The notes: generated by a model not told the origin, from the sequence alone. A DNA stretch of 64,000 nucleotides from Allostella vacuolata (GCA_006739055.1 AP019702.1:1550501-1614500), one strand, 5' to 3'; positions 25,440 to 35,206 are shown, counted from the first letter of the stretch. Program-made: numbers and translations.

Positions 25440-26942
25440 TCAGCCCAGCTTCAGGCCCTGCACCCGGATCAGCCCGTCGGGCGGCGACTGGAAGCCCTGC
25501 AGCTTGCCCGACAGGCCGTAGAGCCAGGTGCGGTGGTAGAGGTAGATGCGCGGCAGGTCGGCCGCCTGCACCTTCGCCGCCTGCTCGTAGGCGGCCATGC
25601 GCCGCTCCCGGTCGTTGGTCGAGCGCGCCTCCTTCAGCCACTTGTCCATCTCGGGGTTGCAGTAGCGGGCGTCGTTCTGGGCCGCCTCGCAGGCGCTGAA
25701 GGTCCAGATGTTGCCGTCCGGGTCGACCCGGCCCGACCAGGGGATGAGATAGGCCTCGAAATCGCCCTTGGAGGCCATCTGCAGCGAGGTCGCGAACTCG
25801 ACCGTGCGCAGCTTCATGTCGATCCCGGCCTCCTGCAGCATCGCCTGGATGACCTGGGCCACCTGGGCGTTCTCGCTGCCGGACGGCAGGTTGAGCGTGA
25901 AGGAGAGGTTCGGCACGCCCGCTTCCTTCAGCAGCGCCTTGGCCCGGGTGACGTCGCGCCTGGGTACCGGCACCGACTTCACGTACCACGGGCTTTGCGG
26001 CGACACCCACTGGTTGCCGGGCGTGAACAGGCCGTTGAAGACCACCTGGTTGATGGCGTCGCGGTCGATCGCCAGCTCGATCGCGCGGCGTACCCGGGCG
26101 TCCTGGCCGAGCGGGGTCTTCGCCTTGTCGCCGTTGGCGATGTTGAAGCTGATGCCGAGATAGCCGAGCTCGGTCGCCTGGACGAGGCGCAGGCGGCTGT
26201 TGCGCTTGACCGTGTCGACGTCGGTCGCCGCCACCCGCTCGACCAGGTCGAGCTGGCCCGACTGCAGGCTGGCGAGGCGGACGGTGGCATCCACCACCGG
26301 CTGGTAGACGATGCGGTCGAAATGGATGTTGCCGCCGTCCCAGTAGTCGGCGAAGCGCTCGACGACGATGCGGTCCTGCTGGACGCGCTCGACCCACTTG
26401 AAGGGCCCGGCGCAGACCGGGGCGGAGCCGAACTTGTCGCCCATCGCCGCGGCCGCCTTGGGCGACACGATCATGCCGGCCCGGTCGGTCAGCTGGGCGA
26501 TCAGCGGCGCGAAGGGCACGGCCAAGTCGAGGCGCACGGTCAGCGGGTCGACGACCGTGATGGCCTTGATCTGGCTGATCTCGCCCTTGCGGCGCGAGCC
26601 GGGGAAGTTCAGGTGCCGTTCCAGGCTGTACTTGACGGCGGCCGCATCCATCGGCTCGCCGTCGTGGAACTTCACGTTCGGGCGCAGCTTCAGCGTCAGC
26701 GACTTCTGGTCGTCGGACCAGCTCCATTCGGTCGCCAGCTGCGGCACCAGCTTCTGGTCGCGGTCGATGTCGAGCAGCTTGTCGCAGACCGAGGCGAAGA
26801 CGATGCGGCCGACGAAGGTCCGGGCGGTGGTCGGGTCCATCACGTCCGGGTCCTCGGCCAGGCCGATGCGGAGCGTGGTCTGGGCGCCGGCCGTGCCGGC
26901 CGCCAGGGTCGCAGCGAAGGCGAGCGCGATGAGCCGCTTCAT
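25440..26942 (-). CDS. Peptide ABC transporter periplasmic binding protein (SBP family 5)
   Basis: A 500-residue secreted protein with a Sec signal peptide (MKRLIALAFAATLAAGTAGAQ). Family 5 features include LRIGLAEDPDVMDPTTARTF at the mature N-terminus, ATEWSWSDDQKSLTLKLRPN near 75, and VRRAIELAIDRDAINQVVF near residue 285. Family members bind di- or oligopeptides, nickel or other solutes, and the specificity here is not clear. The start at 26942 lies behind a purine-rich GGGGGGAA Shine-Dalgarno; an upstream frame extension is rejected. It heads the dppB-dppC operon. Confidence 0.92.
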   Translation of the reverse strand: MKRLIALAFAATLAAGTAGAQTTLRIGLAEDPDVMDPTTARTFVGRIVFASVCDKLLDIDRDQKLVPQLATEWSWSDDQKSLTLKLRPNVKFHDGEPMDAAAVKYSLERHLNFPGSRRKGEISQIKAITVVDPLTVRLDLAVPFAPLIAQLTDRAGMIVSPKAAAAMGDKFGSAPVCAGPFKWVERVQQDRIVVERFADYWDGGNIHFDRIVYQPVVDATVRLASLQSGQLDLVERVAATDVDTVKRNSRLRLVQATELGYLGISFNIANGDKAKTPLGQDARVRRAIELAIDRDAINQVVFNGLFTPGNQWVSPQSPWYVKSVPVPRRDVTRAKALLKEAGVPNLSFTLNLPSGSENAQVAQVIQAMLQEAGIDMKLRTVEFATSLQMASKGDFEAYLIPWSGRVDPDGNIWTFSACEAAQNDARYCNPEMDKWLKEARSTNDRERRMAAYEQAAKVQAADLPRIYLYHRTWLYGLSGKLQGFQSPPDGLIRVQGLKLG

Positions 26943-27051
26943 GGTCGATTCCCCCCGTTTCCGCATCCGTGTATCCGCATCCGTCGGGCCGCGTGCAGGG
27001 GGTGATCGTAAGCACGGGCGGGCGGACCTGCGCAACCCGCCATCGTCCCTT

Positions 27052-28839
27052 CTAGCGCAGCGGAAACACCATTGGCAGCAGCGCCACGGACACGGCCAGC
27101 ACGACCAGGTCGAGCGGCAGCCCCATCTTCCAGTAGTCGGAGAAGCGGTAGCCGCCGGGTGCCAGGATCAGGGTGTTGTTCTGGTGGCCGAAGGGGGTGA
27201 TGAAGTCGCAGCTGGCACCGATCGCCACCGCCATCAGGAAGGCATCCGGGTTGACGCCCATCTGCTGGGCGATGCCGATCGCGATCGGCGCCATGACGAT
27301 GACGGTGGCGGCGTTGTTGAGGGCCGGCGTCAGCACCAGGGTCGCCACCAGGACCAGGGCCAGCATGCCCCATTCCGGCAGGCTGCCGCTGGCGCCGGCG
27401 ACGCCGCCCGACACGATCTCGGCCAGGCCGCTCGATTCCAGGATGCCGCCGACCGGGATCATCGCCCCGAGCAGGATGACGACCGGCCATTCGACCGCGT
27501 CGTACAGTTCGCGCAGCGGCAGCACGCCGAAGGCGACGACGGCCAGCACGCCCAGCAGGAAGGCGATCGGCGCCGTCAGGACGTTGCCCGCCACCAGCCC
27601 GATCGCGGCCGCCATGATCAGCACCGAGGTGTAGATGCGGAACGGCTGCAGGGCGATGCGGCGGTTGGCGAGCGGCAGGCAGCCCATGGCCCGCGTGGCC
27701 TCGGTCAGCTGGTCGGCGTCGCCCTCCAGCAGCAGCACGTCGCCGGCGGACAGGGGGGTGTCGCGCACCCGGCGCGGCACCGGCCGCCCCTGGCGGGAAA
27801 GGGCCAGCAGGTTGACGCCGAAGCGCGCCCGCAGGTGCAGGCCGCGGGCGGTCGCGCCCTGGATCCAGCTGTTGGGTGCCACGATCACCTCGGCGGTGTC
27901 GATGTCGTCGGGCGCGGCCGGCTTCTCGTCCTGGCCCTCGGTCGTGCGCGCGGCCACCAGCTCCAGCTCGCCGCTGCGCACCAGCTCCTGCAACAGCTCG
28001 GCATCGGCCTGGACCAGCAGTTCGTCGCCGGTGTCGACGACGCTGCTCGGGAACCGGCCGCGCAGGCGCAGCCCGTGGCGGGCCAGCGAGACGACGAAGA
28101 GCCGGTCCTCGTGCCCGGCCTCGATGTCCCGGATGGTCTGGCCGGCCAGCTTGGAGTTCGGGCCGATCCTGACCTCGGTGACGTAGTGGCCGACGTCGAA
28201 CTGCTCGATCGCGGAGGCCGCGCCCTTGCGGTCGGTCGGCATCAGGAAGCGGGCGACCAGCACCATGAAGGCGATGCCGACCACGGTCACGGCAAGGCCG
28301 ACCGGCGCGAAGTCGAAGAAGCCGAAGGCCGGCTGGTCGTAGCGCTCGCGGAAGCCGGCGGCCAGCAGGTTGGGCGGCGTGCCGATCAGCGTGCACATGC
28401 CGCCCAGCATGGTGGCAAAGGACAGCGGCATCAGCACCAGGGCCGGCGAGGAGTTGAAGCGGCGCGCGCCGGCGATGGCGATCGGCATCATGATGGCGAG
28501 CGCGCCGACATTGTTCATGAACGCCGACAGCACCGCGCCCACCAGGCACAGCAGGGCCGTCTGCTGCAGGGGGGTGGCGACGATCCGGTTGATGCGCTCG
28601 CCCACCAGCCCGACCACGCCCGAGCGGGCCAGCGCCTGGCTCAGGACCAGGACCGCGGCGACGGTGATGACGGCGGCATTGCCGAAGCCGGCGAACGCGG
28701 CATCGGGCTCGACCAGGCCGGCCAGCACGCAGGCGGCCAGCGCGGCCAGGGCGACGATGTCGTAGCGCACCCGGTCCCAGACGAAGGCGGCGAGCGTCAG
28801 CCCGAAGATGCCGAGCGCCAGGATCTGCTGCGTGGTCAA
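27052..28839 (-). CDS. SLC13/DASS-type anion permease with two RCK-C domains
   Basis: A 595-residue carrier. Two blocks of membrane helices flank a cytoplasmic insert with two TrkA-C (RCK_C) domains: VRIGPNSKLAGQTIRDIEA near residue 220 and VIVAPNSWIQGATARGLHL near 320. The membrane motifs MNNVGALAIMMPIA and LNNAATVIVMAPIAIGIA are conserved halves of the ion transporter superfamily. Such proteins carry sulfate, dicarboxylates or other anions, often with Na+. I infer a TTG start at 28839 behind GGGAG; no ATG gives the family N-terminus (TTQQILALGIFGLTLAAFVW). Confidence 0.85.
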   Translation of the reverse strand: MTTQQILALGIFGLTLAAFVWDRVRYDIVALAALAACVLAGLVEPDAAFAGFGNAAVITVAAVLVLSQALARSGVVGLVGERINRIVATPLQQTALLCLVGAVLSAFMNNVGALAIMMPIAIAGARRFNSSPALVLMPLSFATMLGGMCTLIGTPPNLLAAGFRERYDQPAFGFFDFAPVGLAVTVVGIAFMVLVARFLMPTDRKGAASAIEQFDVGHYVTEVRIGPNSKLAGQTIRDIEAGHEDRLFVVSLARHGLRLRGRFPSSVVDTGDELLVQADAELLQELVRSGELELVAARTTEGQDEKPAAPDDIDTAEVIVAPNSWIQGATARGLHLRARFGVNLLALSRQGRPVPRRVRDTPLSAGDVLLLEGDADQLTEATRAMGCLPLANRRIALQPFRIYTSVLIMAAAIGLVAGNVLTAPIAFLLGVLAVVAFGVLPLRELYDAVEWPVVILLGAMIPVGGILESSGLAEIVSGGVAGASGSLPEWGMLALVLVATLVLTPALNNAATVIVMAPIAIGIAQQMGVNPDAFLMAVAIGASCDFITPFGHQNNTLILAPGGYRFSDYWKMGLPLDLVVLAVSVALLPMVFPLR

Positions 28840-28889
28840 TCGATGATCTCCCGAGAGGCCGGCACGCTGTCGGGTGCCGGCGTGGCCGA

Positions 28890-30341
28890 TCAACGCGGCC
28901 CGGTCGCGCCGGTTCCGGCCAGCCGGTCGCGCCGGTGCCAGCGCGCCAGCATCAGGGTGGCGACGGTGGCGAGCCCCGCCGCCAGTCCGATCCACACCCC
29001 GACCGGGCCGAGGCTGAGCAGAAAGGTCAGCGCGATCCCGAGCGGCAGGCCGATGCCCCAGTAGCCGAGCGCGGCCAGCAGCATCGGCACCCGCGTGTCG
29101 TGCAGCCCGCGCAGCATGCCGGCACAGATCGCCTGGGCCCCGTCGGCGAACTGGAAGAGGGCGGCCAGGGCCAGCAGCCGCACCGCCAGTTCGACCACCG
29201 GCCGGTTCTCCGGCAGGTCCGCGTCCAGGAACAGGCCGGCGAGGGTCCGCGGCGCCAGCACCATGGCGAGCGCGGTCGTCGCCATGAAGCCCATGCCGAT
29301 GGCGAACGCCGTCCAGCCGCTGCGGCCGACCGCCGCCGGGTCGCCCGCGCCGCGCGCCCGGGCGACCCGGATGGTCGCCACCTGGCCCAGGCCGAGCGGC
29401 ACCATGAAGGCGATCGAGGCGATCTGGATGGCGATGGCGTGGGCCGCCAGCGCCACCGCGCCGATCCGCCCCATCATCATCGCAGCGGCGTAGAAGATCG
29501 AGGTCTCGAGCGCGAAGGTGATGGCCATCGGGATGCCGAGCCGCCACAGCTCGACCAGCCGCCGCAGGTCCGGTCGCCAGAAGCGCCCGAATAGGCGGAA
29601 GCGGCGGAAGGCGCGGTGACGCATCACCACGACGGCCAGCCCGGCGAAGAGGAAGGTGCTGGAGCAGACGGTGGCGAGTGGCGCCCCCTCCAGCCCGAGC
29701 GCCGGCAGGCCGAGCCGGCCGAAGATCAGCGCCCATCCGGCCAGCGCGTTGAAGAGGATGGCGGCGACCGCCACCAGCAGCGTCCAGCGCGGCCTCTGCA
29801 TGGTCGCCAGGAAGGCGCGCAGCACGAGGTAGCCGAGGAAGGGCAGCAGCGCCCATTGCAGCCCGCGCATGTACCCGCCGGCGACGGCGGCCAGGTCGGG
29901 CCGTTGCCCGAAGAACACCAGGATCGCTTCGGCCTGCCACAGCAGCGCCCACACCGGCAGGCAGACCAGCACCGCGGTCCACAGGCCCTGCCGCACGGTG
30001 CGGCGCACCTCGCGTACCGTCCGCCGGCCGCGGCCGAGGATGGTCGCCAGCATCGGCACCGTCGCGGACACCAGCCCCATGCAGAAGATCATGACCGCCT
30101 GGTAGAGGGCCGTGGCCATCGCCGCGGCCGCCAGCGAATCCGCCCCCAGCCGGCCGATGAAGACCAGGTTGGTGGCGTTGAGGGCAGCCTGGGACAGGTT
30201 GGCCAGGATCAGCGGCCAGGCGAGCCCCAGCGTCATTGCGGCCTCGCGCCGCCAGGCGGCAGGGGCGGCCTCGCGCCGCCAGGCGGCGGGGGCGGCCTCG
30301 TGCCGCCCGGCTGCGGGCGCGGCGGATGGGGGATCTGACAA
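28890..30341 (-). CDS. MATE-family multidrug efflux transporter
   Basis: A 12-segment MATE exporter; the core begins TLGLAWPLILANLSQAALN and contains AICAGMLRGLHDTRVPML near the C-terminus. It would expel cationic toxins by Na+ or H+ antiport. Two starts are possible: an ATG at 30236 giving 448 residues, close to the normal length, or a TTG at 30341 with a GGAGAG Shine-Dalgarno giving 483 residues. The extra N-terminal part contains about three 27-bp tandem units encoding EAAPAAWRR. Divergent from modA. Confidence 0.85.
   Translation of the reverse strand: MSDPPSAAPAAGRHEAAPAAWRREAAPAAWRREAAMTLGLAWPLILANLSQAALNATNLVFIGRLGADSLAAAAMATALYQAVMIFCMGLVSATVPMLATILGRGRRTVREVRRTVRQGLWTAVLVCLPVWALLWQAEAILVFFGQRPDLAAVAGGYMRGLQWALLPFLGYLVLRAFLATMQRPRWTLLVAVAAILFNALAGWALIFGRLGLPALGLEGAPLATVCSSTFLFAGLAVVVMRHRAFRRFRLFGRFWRPDLRRLVELWRLGIPMAITFALETSIFYAAAMMMGRIGAVALAAHAIAIQIASIAFMVPLGLGQVATIRVARARGAGDPAAVGRSGWTAFAIGMGFMATTALAMVLAPRTLAGLFLDADLPENRPVVELAVRLLALAALFQFADGAQAICAGMLRGLHDTRVPMLLAALGYWGIGLPLGIALTFLLSLGPVGVWIGLAAGLATVATLMLARWHRRDRLAGTGATGPR
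30240..30325. repeat. 27-bp tandem repeat, about three units
   Basis: Units of 27 bases (starting GGCCTCGCGCCGCCAGG) repeat about three times; the first two differ at one base and the third is more diverged. The period keeps the reading frame of the MATE gene and codes for nine residues on the minus strand. It lies between the two possible start codons of that gene, so it is either a variable N-terminal tail or untranslated leader. Confidence 0.8.
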
Positions 30342-30434
30342 GGGGCGTACTCTCCGGCGGGGCCGGCACTGTCTCGCGCCTGCCTCGATACGGCAATCCC
30401 GGGGCCTCGCGAGACGGGTTTCCGGGCCTTCGGA

Positions 30435-30462
30435 ATCGATGTATCTTAATGGATATATCGAT
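30435..30462 (+). promoter_or_regulatory. Candidate molybdate-responsive (ModE/Mop) operator
   Basis: ATCGATGTATC and GATATATCGAT form an 11-bp inverted repeat with one mismatch and a 6-base spacer. This resembles the alphaproteobacterial Mo-box (AT-rich halves bounded by CGAT). It ends 12 bases before the modA ATG and overlaps its leader, as expected of a repressor site that shuts off molybdate uptake when molybdenum is plentiful. Confidence 0.6.
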
Positions 30463-30474
30463 GGAGGATCGACG

Positions 30475-31248
30475 ATGCGCCGTGCTGCCCTTTCCCTGCT
30501 GGTCGCGATCGCCGCGGCATTCGCGCCGGCCGCGCCGGCGGCCGCGCAGTCGCGCGACGTGGTGGTCTTCGCCGCCGCCAGCATGAAGAACGCGCTGGAC
30601 GATGCCGTGGCCGACTGGGGCCGCAGGACCGGCGGCCGCGCCAAGGTCTCCTATGCCGCCAGCTCGGCCCTGGCCCGGCAGATCGAGCAGGGGGCGCCGG
30701 CCTCCGTCTTCCTGTCGGCGGACCTCGACTGGATGGACCATGTCCAGCAGCGCAACCTGATTCGGCCGGAAAGCCGGGCCAACCTGCTCGCCAACGCCAT
30801 CGTCCTGATCGCGCCCGGCGATTCCGCGGCGAAGGGCCCGATCGCGCCCGGCATCGACCTGGCAGGTATGCTGGGCCGGGACGGTCGCCTCGCCATGGGC
30901 CTGGTCGATTCGGTGCCGGCCGGCAAGTATGGCAAGGCGGCGCTGGAGACGCTCGGCCTGTGGCCGCAGGTCGCCAGCCGGCTGGCCCAGACCGAGAACG
31001 TGCGCGCGGCCCTGGTGCTGGTGTCCCGCAACGAGGCCCCGCTCGGCATCGTCTACGCGACCGATGCGGCGGCCGAACCCCGGGTGCGCGTGGTCGGCGC
31101 CTTTCCGGCGGACAGCCATCCGCCGATCATCTACCCGATCGCGCTGACCCGGGATTCCGTGCCGGAGGCGGCGGGCTTCGTCGGCTGGCTGCGCTCGGCC
31201 GCGGCGGCCGCGCATTTCGAGAAGCAGGGCTTCACGCGGCTGCCGTAG
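30475..31248 (+). CDS. modA: Molybdate ABC transporter binding protein
   Basis: A 257-residue periplasmic protein with a Sec signal peptide ([25 protein letters not shown] cleaved near residue 25). ModA hallmarks follow: [34 protein letters not shown] and IGIVYATDA-like segment [15 protein letters not shown] near 205. It binds molybdate or tungstate for import. The ATG has a perfect GGAGG Shine-Dalgarno. No modB or modC follows: the next gene is on the other strand and overlaps its end by 17 bases, so this is an orphan modA that must work with a transporter encoded elsewhere. Confidence 0.93.
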   Translation: MRRAALSLLVAIAAAFAPAAPAAAQSRDVVVFAAASMKNALDDAVADWGRRTGGRAKVSYAASSALARQIEQGAPASVFLSADLDWMDHVQQRNLIRPESRANLLANAIVLIAPGDSAAKGPIAPGIDLAGMLGRDGRLAMGLVDSVPAGKYGKAALETLGLWPQVASRLAQTENVRAALVLVSRNEAPLGIVYATDAAAEPRVRVVGAFPADSHPPIIYPIALTRDSVPEAAGFVGWLRSAAAAAHFEKQGFTRLP

Positions 31249-32299
31249 GGGCGCGGCGGAAGGCGCCCTGCAGGGCCGCCAGCCGCGGATCGATCGCAAT
31301 CGTCTCGGCCACGGCCGAGGGCAGGGGCGCCAGCTCCTGCCAGCGGTGGCAGGCGACCGCATGGCCGTCCGCGCCGGCCGCCAGGTCCGGGCTCTCGGTC
31401 CGGCAGCGCTCGATCGCGTAGGGGCAGCGGGTGTGGAAGCGGCAGCCGGGCGGCGGGGCCATCGGGCTCGGCACGTCGCCCTCCAGGATCGGCCGGTCGC
31501 GCTTCAGGCGCGGGTCGGCGACCGGGATCGCCGCCAGCAGGGCGGCGGTATAGGGGTGGCGCGGGGCGGCGTAGAGGGCGGCCTTGGGCGCCATCTCGAC
31601 GATCCGGCCCAGATACATCACCGCAACCCGGTCGGCGACGTGCCGGACCACGCCCAGATCGTGCGAGACGAACAGGTAGGCGAGGCCGAGGCGGCGCTGC
31701 AGGTCCTGCAGCAGGTTCACCACCTGGGCGCGGATCGACACGTCGAGTGCGGAGACCGGCTCGTCGCCGACCAGCAGCTGCGGCCCCGCCGCCAGCGCCC
31801 GGGCGATGCCGATCCGCTGGCGCTGCCCGCCCGAGAACTCATGCGGGTAGCGCCGTGCGTGCTCCGGCGCCAGCCCGACCAGGGCCAGCAGCTCGGCCAC
31901 CCGCGCCTCGGCCGCGCGGCCACGGGCAATGCCGTGCAGCATCAGCGGCTCGGCCACCATCTCGCCCACCGTCAGGCGCGGGTTGAGCGAGGCATACGGG
32001 TCCTGGAAGACGATCTGCATTTCGCGCCGGAGCGCGCGCAGGCGGGGCGGGGACAGGGCGAAGATGTCCTGCCCCTTCCAGCGCACCGTGCCGGCCGTGG
32101 GCTCGATCAGCCGCAGGACGAGGCGGCCCAACGTGGACTTGCCGCAGCCGGATTCGCCGACCACCGCCAGCGTCTCCCCGGCGGACAGGGTGAACGACAC
32201 CCCGTCGACCGCCTTGACCTGGCCGCGCACGCGCTGCAGCACGCCGCGGCGGACCGGGAAGTGCTTGGCCAGGTTCTCGACGGCAAGGAGGGCGGTCAT
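31232..32299 (-). CDS. dppF: Peptide ABC transporter ATPase DppF type
   Basis: A 355-residue ATPase. Walker [10 protein letters not shown] (near residue 49), signature FSGGQRQRI (near 157), Walker [13 protein letters not shown] and the switch histidine in VSHDLG are present. The C-terminal oligopeptide_HPY domain carries [14 protein letters not shown] near residue 293. It is a natural partner for dppB/dppC, but it lies 4.3 kb upstream of the binding-protein gene, separated by SLC13, MATE and modA genes. The ATG at 32299 follows a GGAGG Shine-Dalgarno on the minus strand less clearly than the family N-terminus ([19 protein letters not shown]) supports it. Confidence 0.92.
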   Translation of the reverse strand: MTALLAVENLAKHFPVRRGVLQRVRGQVKAVDGVSFTLSAGETLAVVGESGCGKSTLGRLVLRLIEPTAGTVRWKGQDIFALSPPRLRALRREMQIVFQDPYASLNPRLTVGEMVAEPLMLHGIARGRAAEARVAELLALVGLAPEHARRYPHEFSGGQRQRIGIARALAAGPQLLVGDEPVSALDVSIRAQVVNLLQDLQRRLGLAYLFVSHDLGVVRHVADRVAVMYLGRIVEMAPKAALYAAPRHPYTAALLAAIPVADPRLKRDRPILEGDVPSPMAPPPGCRFHTRCPYAIERCRTESPDLAAGADGHAVACHRWQELAPLPSAVAETIAIDPRLAALQGAFRRAPTAAA

Positions 32300-32520
32300 G
32301 GCGCGGGCATCTTGCGGTGCCCGCGCGCTGTCCGGCAAGCCGGCTCGCCCCGTGCCGCGCGTCTCTCGCCCGGCGGTGGAGACGGGGCGGCCGCGCGACA
32401 AGGTTCCCGCGACGGTTTGCCGCATCCCCCTCGGGCGCCCGGGTTGGGGCATGGTGATTGCTGAATTTGGACCAGACCGGAGGGGGTGCCTGGTCGGCAA
32501 TCATCGGAGGGGGGATACCG

Positions 32521-33459
32521 TTGCTGCGCATCGTCATCATCGCCGGGATGGGCCTGGCACTCTCGCTCTCCCCCGCCGGGGCCGCACCCTCGGACGGATG
32601 GGAACCCCGCGGCGACGCCGCCGCCTGGCTGAAGCCGCTCGGCGGGGCGGTGGAGGAGGAGGATGCCGAGGCGCTGGAGAGCCGGGGCATCCTCTACCAG
32701 CTCGGCCTCACCGTGCCCCGCGACCATGCCGAGGCGGTGCGGCTCTATCGCCGGGCGGCCGAGCGCGGCCGGCCGAGCGCCCAGTACCTCCTCGGCACGA
32801 TGTACGAGGCCGGCAACGGCGTGGTGAGCGACGAGGCGGAGGCGCTGAAGTGGTTCCGCATCGCCGCGGAAGGCGGCGACCCCTCGGCGCAGTTCAAGAT
32901 GGGGGTGCGCTACGACAAGGGCCGGGGCGTCGCGCAGGACCATGCGGAGGCGGCCCGGTGGTATCGCGGCGGTGCCGAGCGCGGCCATGTCGACGCCCAG
33001 TTCAACCTGGCCAACCTGCATTATCACGGCCTGGGCGTGGCGCAGGATTTCTCGGCGGCGCTGGCCTGGTTCGGCCGGGCGGCGGAGCGGGGCGACGCCG
33101 CCGCGCAGTTCAACCTCGGCATCATGCACGAGTACGGCCAGGGCGTGCCGGCCGACCCGGCCCGCGCCGCGGCGTGGTACGCGCGGGCCGCCGACGGCGG
33201 CAACGCCTGCGCCCAGGTCAACCTCGGCGCCCTCTACGACGAGGGCCGCGGGGTGGCCCAGGACCGGGCCCGCGCCTACCAGTGGTTCGAGGCGGCGGCC
33301 GCCAACGCCGGCGATCCCGAATGCCGGCGGCAGGGGGCCGGCAACCGCGACCGCATCGCCGCCCGCATGACGGCCGAGCAGATCGCCGCCGCCGAGCGCC
33401 TGGTCCGGGAATGGAAGCACCGCCGGCAGGCGGCGAACGTGCCGGCGTCGCGGCCGTAG
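32521..33459 (+). CDS. Sel1-repeat protein, secreted
   Basis: A 312-residue protein with a signal peptide (LLRIVIIAGMGLALSLSP...) and about six Sel1-like repeats of roughly 36 residues (for example AQYLLGTMYEAGNGVVSDEAE; AQFNLANLHYHGLGVAQDFS). Such alpha-solenoids bind protein partners in the periplasm. The start is read as TTG at 32521 behind CGGAGGGGGG; an earlier TTG at 32458 would bury the signal peptide. It sits between the two peptide-ABC ATPases, on the opposite strand. Partner unknown. Confidence 0.82.
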   Translation: MLRIVIIAGMGLALSLSPAGAAPSDGWEPRGDAAAWLKPLGGAVEEEDAEALESRGILYQLGLTVPRDHAEAVRLYRRAAERGRPSAQYLLGTMYEAGNGVVSDEAEALKWFRIAAEGGDPSAQFKMGVRYDKGRGVAQDHAEAARWYRGGAERGHVDAQFNLANLHYHGLGVAQDFSAALAWFGRAAERGDAAAQFNLGIMHEYGQGVPADPARAAAWYARAADGGNACAQVNLGALYDEGRGVAQDRARAYQWFEAAAANAGDPECRRQGAGNRDRIAARMTAEQIAAAERLVREWKHRRQAANVPASRP

Positions 33460-33460
33460 G

Positions 33461-34198
33461 TCAGGAAAGGACCAGCTTCGCACCTGCCGCCGCCAGGATC
33501 GCGGCCAGGACCAGCCGCATCGGCCGGTCCGGCAGGCCGTAGCTGCCGATCCCGCTGCCGATCAGCGCGCCGGCGGCGACCAGCGGGATCCACAGGGGCA
33601 GCGCGCCCGGCAAGGCCGGGGCGGTTGCCCAGGCGCCGGCCAGACCGGCGGCCGATGCGACCAGGTTGCAGGCCGCCGACAGGGCGGCCGCCTGCCGCGC
33701 GCCGGCCCAACCGGCCAGTAGCAGGAGCGGCGCCAGGAACACCCCGCCGCCGGTGCCGGTCAGCCCCGACAGCAGACCGACCCCGCCGCCGGCCAGGATC
33801 GACCAGCCGATCGGCGGGCGCTGGGTGGCGGCGGCCGGGCGCGCCCGGGTGGAGCGGGCCAGCTGGATCGCGGCCAGCAGCAGCACGGTGCCGACCAGCG
33901 GATGGTAGATCGCCGCCGGCAGGGAGATGGCGCCCCCCAACCCCGCGGCGGGCACGCCCAGCAGGGCGAGCGGCCAGAAGGCCCGTCCGTCGAGGTGTCC
34001 CGCCCGGGCGAACCGCACCGCCCCGATGGCGGCCACCGTGAGGTTGAGGGCGAGCGCGGTCGGCTTCATCACCGCGGGCTCGAACCCGAAGGCGCCCATG
34101 ACCGCGAGATACCCCGTCGCCCCGGCCTGCCCGACGATCGAATAGACGATCGCGGTCAGGAAGATCAGCAGCGCGAGGACGAGGGAGCCATCCGCCAT
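33461..34198 (-). CDS. TauE/SafE-family sulfite/organosulfonate exporter
   Basis: A 245-residue inner-membrane protein of the DUF81 family with about eight hydrophobic segments. The family pattern is present at both halves: VGQAGATGYLAVMGAFGF near residue 22 and GGGVGLLSGLTGTGGGVFLAPLLL near residue 136. Members export sulfite, sulfoacetate or related anions; the substrate is unknown. It abuts the Sel1 gene convergently (1 base between stops) and lies 18 bases downstream of the dppD stop, so it could be on the dppD transcript. Confidence 0.9.
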   Translation of the reverse strand: MADGSLVLALLIFLTAIVYSIVGQAGATGYLAVMGAFGFEPAVMKPTALALNLTVAAIGAVRFARAGHLDGRAFWPLALLGVPAAGLGGAISLPAAIYHPLVGTVLLLAAIQLARSTRARPAAATQRPPIGWSILAGGGVGLLSGLTGTGGGVFLAPLLLLAGWAGARQAAALSAACNLVASAAGLAGAWATAPALPGALPLWIPLVAAGALIGSGIGSYGLPDRPMRLVLAAILAAAGAKLVLS

Positions 34199-34216
34199 GC
34201 GCCCCCCGCGCGGCGC

Positions 34217-35206
34217 CTACGCCGCGGCTTCGATCCCGAGCGGGGCGCGGCGGCAGGCGACCTCGTGGCCGGGGGCGATGGCGGCCAGGGCCGGCTCGGC
34301 CTCGCGGCAGGCGGGCTCGGCGAAGGGGCAGCGGGGATGGAAGCGGCAGCCCGCGGGGGGCGCCAGCGGGCTCGGCACCTGGCCCTCGATCGCCGCCAGC
34401 CGCTCGCCGCCGTCGTCGAGGCGCGGGACCGAGCCCATCAGGCCGATCGTGTAGGGGTGCTGGGGCTCGGCGAAGAGGCGGCCGACCGGGGCGCGCTCGA
34501 CCACGCGGCCGGCATACATGACCAGCACCTCGTCGGCCATCTCGGCGACCACGCCCAGGTCGTGGGTGATCAGCAGCAGGGCGAGCCCGCTTTCGTCGCT
34601 GAGGCGGCGCAGCAGGGCCAGGATCTGCGCCTGGATGGTGACGTCGAGCGCGGTGGTCGGCTCGTCTGCCACCAGCAGGTCGGGGTCGCAGGCCAGCGCC
34701 AGCGCGATCATCACCCGCTGCCGCATGCCGCCCGAGAGCTTGTGCGGATACTCCCCGAAGCGCTGTTCGGGGGCGGGGATGCGCACCCGGGCCAGCATGG
34801 CGATGGTCCGCGCCCGGGCCTCGGCCGCGCCGACCCCGCGGTGGCGGACGATCGCCTCGGCGATCTGGTCGCCGACGGTGAAGGCCGGGTTGAGCGAGGT
34901 CATCGGCTCCTGGAAGACCATGGCGATGCGGTCGCCGCGCAGGTCCTGGAGTCGCGCGGGCGGCAGGGCCAGCAGGTCCTCGCCCTCGAAGAGGATGCGC
35001 CCGCCCTCGATCTCCGCCGGGGGGCGGCGCAGCAGGCCCATGATGGAGAGCGCGGTGACGCTCTTGCCGCAGCCGGATTCGCCCACCACCGCCAGCGTCC
35101 GGCCGCGCTCGAGGGAGAAGGATATGCCGTCGACCGCCCGCACCGTGCCGCGGTCGGTGCGGAAGAGGGTGGTCAGCCCCTCGACCTGGAGGAGCGGGGC
35201 GGTCAC
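34217..35206 (-). CDS. dppD: Peptide ABC transporter ATPase DppD type
   Basis: A 329-residue ATPase. Walker [10 protein letters not shown], signature LSGGMRQRV, Walker [13 protein letters not shown], and the switch His in ITHDLG are visible, followed by the oligopeptide_HPY domain with [14 protein letters not shown] near 276. The GTG start at 35206 overlaps the stop of the upstream lipoprotein gene as GTGA. It is the likely partner of dppF, from which it is separated by the Sel1 and TauE genes. Confidence 0.92.
   Translation of the reverse strand: MTAPLLQVEGLTTLFRTDRGTVRAVDGISFSLERGRTLAVVGESGCGKSVTALSIMGLLRRPPAEIEGGRILFEGEDLLALPPARLQDLRGDRIAMVFQEPMTSLNPAFTVGDQIAEAIVRHRGVGAAEARARTIAMLARVRIPAPEQRFGEYPHKLSGGMRQRVMIALALACDPDLLVADEPTTALDVTIQAQILALLRRLSDESGLALLLITHDLGVVAEMADEVLVMYAGRVVERAPVGRLFAEPQHPYTIGLMGSVPRLDDGGERLAAIEGQVPSPLAPPAGCRFHPRCPFAEPACREAEPALAAIAPGHEVACRRAPLGIEAAA

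Noticed and set aside
27052-31362. A single 1436-codon minus-strand frame
   Set aside because: Only its last 595 codons (from the TTG at 28839) form a recognisable protein, the SLC13 carrier; the rest is a shadow of the MATE and modA genes.
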